From assembly GCF_007565055.1 (NCBI RefSeq), contig NC_044558.1, forward strand, positions 128,514,235 through 128,578,234: 64,000 nucleotides of DNA, in the 5' to 3' direction. This stretch comes from Rhinopithecus roxellana (Eukaryota; Chordata; Mammalia; Primates; Cercopithecidae). Position numbers and translations under genes: made by a program. Shown piece by piece: positions 53,981 to 60,584 of this stretch (the stretch's first letter is position 1; the number at the start of each line of letters is the position of its first letter). The notes below the pieces were generated by a model, which did no database searches, was not told the origin of the DNA, and saw only the letters and a program-made list of their open reading frames with translations.

Positions 53981-56900
53981 TATACTTTAAGTTCTAGGGT
54001 ACATGTGCATAACGTGCAGGTTTGTTACATATGTATACTTATGCCATGTTGGTGTGCTGCACCCATCAACTCGTCAGCACCCATCAATTCATCATTTATA
54101 TCATGTATAACTCCCCAATGCAATCCCTCCCTCCTCCCCCCTCCCCATGATAGACCCCAGTGTGTGATGTTCCCCTTCCCGAGTCCAAGTGATCTCATTG
54201 TTCAGTTCCCACCTATGAGTGAGAACATGCGGTGTTTGGTTTTCTCTTCTTGTGATAGTTTGCTAAGAATGATGGTTTCCAGCTGCATCCATGTCCCTAC
54301 AAAGGACGCAAACTCATCCTTTTTTATGGCTGCATAGTATTCCATGGTGTATATGTGCCACATTTTCTTAATCCAGTCTGTCACAGATGGACATTTGGGT
54401 TGATTCCAAGTCTTTGCTATTGTGAATAGTGCCGCAATAAACATACGTGTGCATGTGTCTTTGTAGTAGACTAATTTATAATCCTTTGGGTATATACCCA
54501 GTAGTGGGATGGCTGGGTCATATGGTACATCTAGTTCTAGATCCTTGAGGAATTGCCATACTGTTTTCCATAATGGTTGAACTAGTTTACAATCCCACCA
54601 ACAGTGTAAAAGTGTTCCTATTTCTCCACATCCTCTCCAACACCTGTTGTTTCCTGACTTCTTAATGATTGCCATTCTAACTGGTGTGAGATGGTATCTC
54701 ATTGTGGTTTTGATTTGCATTTCTCTGATGGCCAGTGATGATGAGCATTTTTTCATGTGTCTGTTGGCTGTATGAATATCTTCTTTTGAGAAATGTCTGT
54801 TCATATCCTTTCCCCACTTTTTGATGGGGTTGTTTGTTTTTTTCTCGTATATTTGTTTGAGTTCTTTGTAGATTCTGGATATTAGCCCTTTGTCAGATGA
54901 GTAGGTTGCAAAAATTTTCTCCCATTCTGTAGGTTGCCTGTTCACTCTGATGGTAGTTTCTTTTGCTGTGCAAAAGCTCTTTAGTTTAATTAGATCCCAT
55001 TTGTCAATTTTGGCTTTTGCTGCCGTTGCTTTTGGTGTTTTAGACATGAAGTCCTTGCCCATGCCTATGTCCTGAATGGTACTACCTAGATTTTCTTCTA
55101 GGGTTTTGATGGTATTAGGTCTAACATTTAAGTCTCTAATCCATCTTGAATTAATCTTCGTATAAGGGGTAAGGAAAGGATCCAGTTTCAGCTTTCTACT
55201 TATGGCTAGCCAATTTTCCCAGCACCATTTATTAAATAGGGAATCCTTTCCCCATTTCTTGTTTCTCTCAGGTTTGTCAAAGATCAGATGGCTGTAGATG
55301 TGTGGTATTATTTCTGAGGACTCTGTTCTGTTCCATTGGTCTATATCTCTGTTTTGGTACCAGTACCATGCTGTTTTGGTTACTGTAGCCTTGTAGTATA
55401 GTTTGAAGTCAGGTAGCGTGACGCCTCCAGCTTTGTCCTTTTGACTTAGGATTGTCTTGGCAATGCGGGCTCTTTTTTGGTTCCATATGAACTTTAAAGC
55501 AGTTTTTTCCAATTCTGTGAAGAAAGTCATTGGTAGCTTGATGGGGATGGCATTGAATCTATAAATAACCTTGGGGAGTATGGCCATTTTCACGATATTG
55601 ATTCTTCCTATCCATGAGCATGGTATGTTCTTCCATTTGTTTGTGTCCTCTTTGATTTCACTGAGCAGTGGTTTGTAGTTCTCCTTGAAGAGGTCCTTTA
55701 CATCCCTTGTAAGCTGGATTCCTAGGTATTTTATTCTCTTTGAGGCAATTGTGAATGGAAGTTCATTCCTGATTTGGCTCTCTGCTTGTCTGTTGCTGGT
55801 GTATAAGAATGCTTGTGATTTTTGCACATTAATTTTGTATCCTGAGACTTTGCTGAAGTTGCTTATCAGCTTAAGGAGATTTTGGGCTGAGACGATGGGG
55901 TTTTCTAAATATACAATCATGTCATCTGCAAACAGGGACAATTTGACTTCTTCTTTTCCTAACTGGATACCCTTGATTTCTTTCTCTTGCCTGATTGCCC
56001 TAGCCAGAACTTCCAACACTATGTTGAATAGGAGTGGTGAGAGAGGGCATCCCTGTCTTGTGCCAGTTTTCAAAGGGAATTTTTCCAGTTTTTGCCCATT
56101 CAGTATGATATTAGCTGTGGGTTTGTCATAAATAGCTCTTATTATTTTGAGGTACGTTCCATCAATACCGAATTTATTGAGCGTTTTTAGCATGAAGGGC
56201 TGTTGAATTTTGTCAAAAGCCTTTTCTGCATCTATTGAGACAATCATGTGGTTCTTGTCTTTGGTTCTGTTTATATGCTGGATTACGTTTATTGATTTGC
56301 GAATGTTGAACCAGCCTTGCATCCCAGGGATGAAGCCCACTTGATCATGGTGGATAAGCTTTTTGATGTGCTGCTGAATCCGGTTTGCCAGTATTTTATT
56401 GAGGATTTTTGCATCAATGTTCATCAGGGATATTGGTCTAAAATTCTCTTTTTTTGTTGTGTCTCTGCCAGGCTTTGGTATGAGGATGATGTTGGCCTCA
56501 TAAAATGAGTTAGGGAGGATTCCCTCTTTTTCTATTGATTGGAATAGTTTCAGAAGGAATGGTACCAGCTCCTCCTTGTACCTCTGGTAGAATTCAGCTG
56601 TGAATCCATCTGGTCCTGGACTTTTTTTGGTGGGTAGGCTATTAATTGTTGCCTCAATTTCAGAGCCTGCTATTGGTCTATTCAGGGATTCAACTTCTTC
56701 CTGGTTTAGCCTTGGGAGAGTGTAAGTGTCCAGGAAATTATCCATTTCTTCTAGATTTTCTAGTTGATTTGCGTAGAGGCGTTTATAGTATTCTCTGATG
56801 GTAGTTTGTATTTCTGTGGGGTCAGTGGTGATATCCCCTTTATCATTTTTTATTGCATCTATTTGATTCCTCTCTCTTTTTTTCTTTATTAGCCTTGCTA

Positions 56901-59900
56901 GCGGTCTGTCAATTTTGTTGATCTTTTCAAAAAACCAACTCCTGGATTCATTGATTTTTTGGAGGGTTTTTTGTGTCTCTATCTCCTTCAGTTCTGCTCT
57001 GATCTTAGTTATTTCTTGCCTTCTGCTAGCTTTTGAATGTGATTGCTCTTGCCTCTCTAGTTCTTTTAATTGTGATGTTAGAGTGTCAATTTTAGATCTT
57101 TCCTGCTTTCTCTTGTGGGCATTTAGTGCTATAAATTTCCCTCTACACACTGCTTTAAATGTGTCCCAGAGATTCTGGTATGTTGTATCTTTGTTCTCAT
57201 TGGTTTCAAAGAACATCTTTATTTCCGCTTTCATTTCGTTATGTACCCAGTAGTCATTCAGGAGCAGGTTGTTCAGTTTCCATGTAGTTGAGCGGTTTTG
57301 ATTGAGTTTCTTAGTCCTGAGTTCTAGTTTGATTGCACTGTGGTCTGAGAGACAGTTTGTTATAATTTCTGTTCTTTTACATTTGCTGAGGAGTACTTTA
57401 CTTCCAATTATGTGGTCAATTTTGGAATAAGTGCGATGTGGTGCTGAGAAGAATGTATATTCTGTTGATTTGGGGTGGAGAGTTCTATAGATGTCTATTA
57501 GGTCCGCTTGGTGCAGAGATGAGTTCAATTCCTGGATATCCTTGTTAACTTTCTGTCTCGTTGATCTGTCTAATGTTGACAGCGGAGTGTTGAAGTCTCC
57601 CATTATTATTGTATGGGAGTCTAAGTCTCTTTGTAAGTCTCTAAGGACTTGCTTTATGAATCTGGGTGCTCCTGTATTGGGTGCATATATATTTAGGAGA
57701 GTTAGCTCTTCCTGTTGAATTGATCCCTTTACCATTATGTAATGGCCTTCTTTGTCTCTTTTGATCTTTGATGGTTTAAAGTCTGTTTTATCAGAGACTA
57801 GGATTGCAACCCCTGCTTTTTTTTGTTCTCCATTTGCTTGGTAGATCTTCCTCCATCCCTTTATTTTGAGCCTATGTATGTCTCTGCATGTGAGATGGGT
57901 CTCCTGAATACAGCAGACTGATGGGTCTTGACTCTTTATCCAGTTTGCCAGTCTGTGTCTTTTAATTGGAGCATTTAGTCCATTAACATTTAAGGTTAAT
58001 ATTGTTATGTGTGAACTTGATCCTGCCATTATGATATTAACTGGTTATTTTGCTCGTTAGTTGATGCAGTTTCTTCCTAGCCTCGATGGTCTTTACATTT
58101 TGCCAAGTTTTTGCGATGGCTGGTACCGGTTGTTCCTTTCCATGTTTAGGGCTTCCTTCAGGGTCTCTTGTAAGGCAGGCCTGGTGGTGACAAAATCTCT
58201 AAGCATTTGCTTATCTGTAAAGGATTTTATTTCTCCTTCACTTATGAAACTTAGTTTGGCTGGATATGAAATTCTGGGTTGAAAATTCTTTTCTTTAAGA
58301 ACGTTGAATATTGGCCCCCACTCTCTTCTGGCTTGTAGAGTTTCTGCCGAGAGATCTGCTGTTAGTCTGATGGGCTTCCCTTTGTGGGTGACCCGACCTT
58401 TCTCTCTGGCTGCCCTTAAGATTTTTTCCTTCATTTCAACTTTGGTGAATCTGGCAATTATGTGTCTTGGAGTTGCTCTTCTGGAGGAGTATCTTTGTGG
58501 CGTTCTCTGTATTTCCTGAATTTGAATGTTGGCCTGCCCTACTAGGTTGGGGAAGTTCTCCTGGATGATATCCTGAAGAGTGTTTTCCAACTTGGTTCCA
58601 TTTTCCCCCTCACTTTCAGGCACCCCAATCAGACGTAGATTTGGTCTTTTTACGTAATCCCATACTTCTTGCAGGCTTTGCTCATTTCTTTTTCTTCTTT
58701 TTTCTTTTGGTTTCTCTTCTCGCTTCATTTCATTCATTTGATCTTCAATCGCTGATACTCTTTCTTCCAGTTGATCGAGTCGGTTACTGAAGCTTGTGCA
58801 TTTGTCACGTATTTCTCGTGTCATGGTTTTCATCTCTGTCATTTCGTTTATGATCTTCTCTGCATTAATGAGTCTAGCTGTCAATTCTTCCACTCTTTTT
58901 TCAAGATTTTTAGTTTCTTTGCGCTGGGTACGTAATTCCTCCTTTAGCTCTGATAAGTTTGATGGACTGAAGCCTTCTTCTCTCCTCTCGTCCAAGTCAT
59001 TCTCTGACCAGCTTTGATCCGTTGCTGGTGATGGGCTGCGCTCCTTTGCAGGGGGAGATGCGCTCTTATTTTTTGAATTTCCAGCTTTTCTGCCCTGCTT
59101 CTTCCCCATCTTTGTGGTTTTATCTGTCTCTGGTCTTTGATGGTGGTGACGAACTGATGGGGTTTTGGTATAGGTGTCCTTCCTGTTTGATAGTTTTCCT
59201 TCTGACAGTCAGAAGGACTCTCTGTTGGTCTGTTGGAGATTGCTTAAGGTCCACTCCAGACCCTGTTTGCCTGGGTATCAGCAGCAGAGGTTGCCGAAGA
59301 TAGAATATTGCTGAACAGCGAGTGTACCTGTCTGATTCTTCCTTTGGAAGTGTCCTCTCAGGGGTGTACTCCACCCTGTGAGGTGTGGGGTGTCAGACTG
59401 CCCCTAGTGGGGGATTTCTCCCAGCTAGGCTACTCAGGGGTCAGGGACACACCTGAGCAGGCAGTCTGTCCGTTCTCAGATCTCAACCTCCGCGTTGGGA
59501 GATCCGCGGCTCTCCCCAAAGCTGTCAGACAGAGTCGTTCGCGTCTGCACCGGCTCCCGCTACTTCCCCTGTTGGTCTTCAGCTGTGCGCTGTCCCCAGA
59601 GGTGGAGACTACAGAGACAGGCAGGCTTCCTTGAGCTGCTGTGAGCTCCACCCAGTTCGAGCTTCCCAGCGGCTTTGTTTACCTACTTAAGCCTCAGCAA
59701 TGGCGGGCGCCCCTCCCCCAGCCTCGCTGCTGCCTTGCGGATAGATCGCGGCAGACTGCTGTGTTAGCAGTGAGGGAGGCTTCGTGGGCGTGGGACCCTC
59801 CCGGCCAGGTGTGGGATATATTCTCCTGGAATGCCTGTATGCTTACAGCGCAGTATTGGGGTGGGAGTTACCCGATTTTCCAGGTGTTGTGTGTCTCAGT

Positions 59901-60529
59901 TCCCCTGGCTAGGAAAACGGATCCCCTTCCCCCTTGCGCTTCCAGGTGAGGCGATGCCTCGCCCTGCTTCAGCTCTCGCTGGTCAGGCTGCAGCAGCTGA
60001 CCAGCACCGATTGTCCGGCACTCCCTAGTGAGATGACCCCAGTACCTCAGTTGAAAATGCAGAAATCACCGGTCTTCTGTGTCGCTCGCGCTGGGAGTTG
60101 GAGACTGGAGTTGTTCCTATTCGGCCATCTTGCTCCGCCCCCCTCAAGTTTCTTATAGATTCCGGATATTAGTCCTGTGTTAGATGCATGATTTGCAAAG
60201 GTTTTCTCCCGTTCCATAGATTGTCTGTTCACTCTGTTGATTATTTCTTTTGTTGTGCAGAAGCTCATTAGTTTAATTATATTCCACTTATCAATTTTGT
60301 GTGTGTTGCAATTGCTTTTGAGAACTTAGTCACAAATTTTTTGCCAAGGCCGATATCCAGAATATTTTCTAGGTTTTCTTCAATGGCTTTTATAGTTTTA
60401 CATTTTAGTTTGTAGTACATCTTGAGTAAATATTTTTTATGAAAAGAAGGGGTCCAGTTTCGTTTTTCTGCATACAGTTAGCCAGTTATTCCAGCACCAT
60501 TTAATGAATAATGAGTACTTTCCCCATTG

Positions 60530-60584
<55 letters not shown>

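Larger units (their letters stand above)
53931..60143 (-). mobile_element. Complete young L1 (Old World monkey type), both ORFs open
   Basis: About 6.2 kb: 5' UTR (59110-60143), ORF1 (58093-59109), a 63-bp spacer, ORF2 (54202-58029), 3' UTR (53979-54201) and a long tail (T runs 53931-53978 on the + strand). Perfect 11-bp duplications tcaagtttctt at 53920-53930 and 60144-60154. The 5' end carries a YY1-type CAAGATGGCCG motif. Full length, open frames and clean tail together indicate a recent, possibly mobile copy, in antisense orientation within intron 11 of SLCO1B1. Confidence 0.96.

Noticed and set aside
55685..57718. Plus-strand open frames opposite L1 ORF2
   Set aside because: Antisense shadows of a long intact coding frame.
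59120..60268. Multiple short frames in the L1 5' UTR
   Set aside because: CpG-rich UTR sequence; only the ORF0 position has precedent and it is closed.
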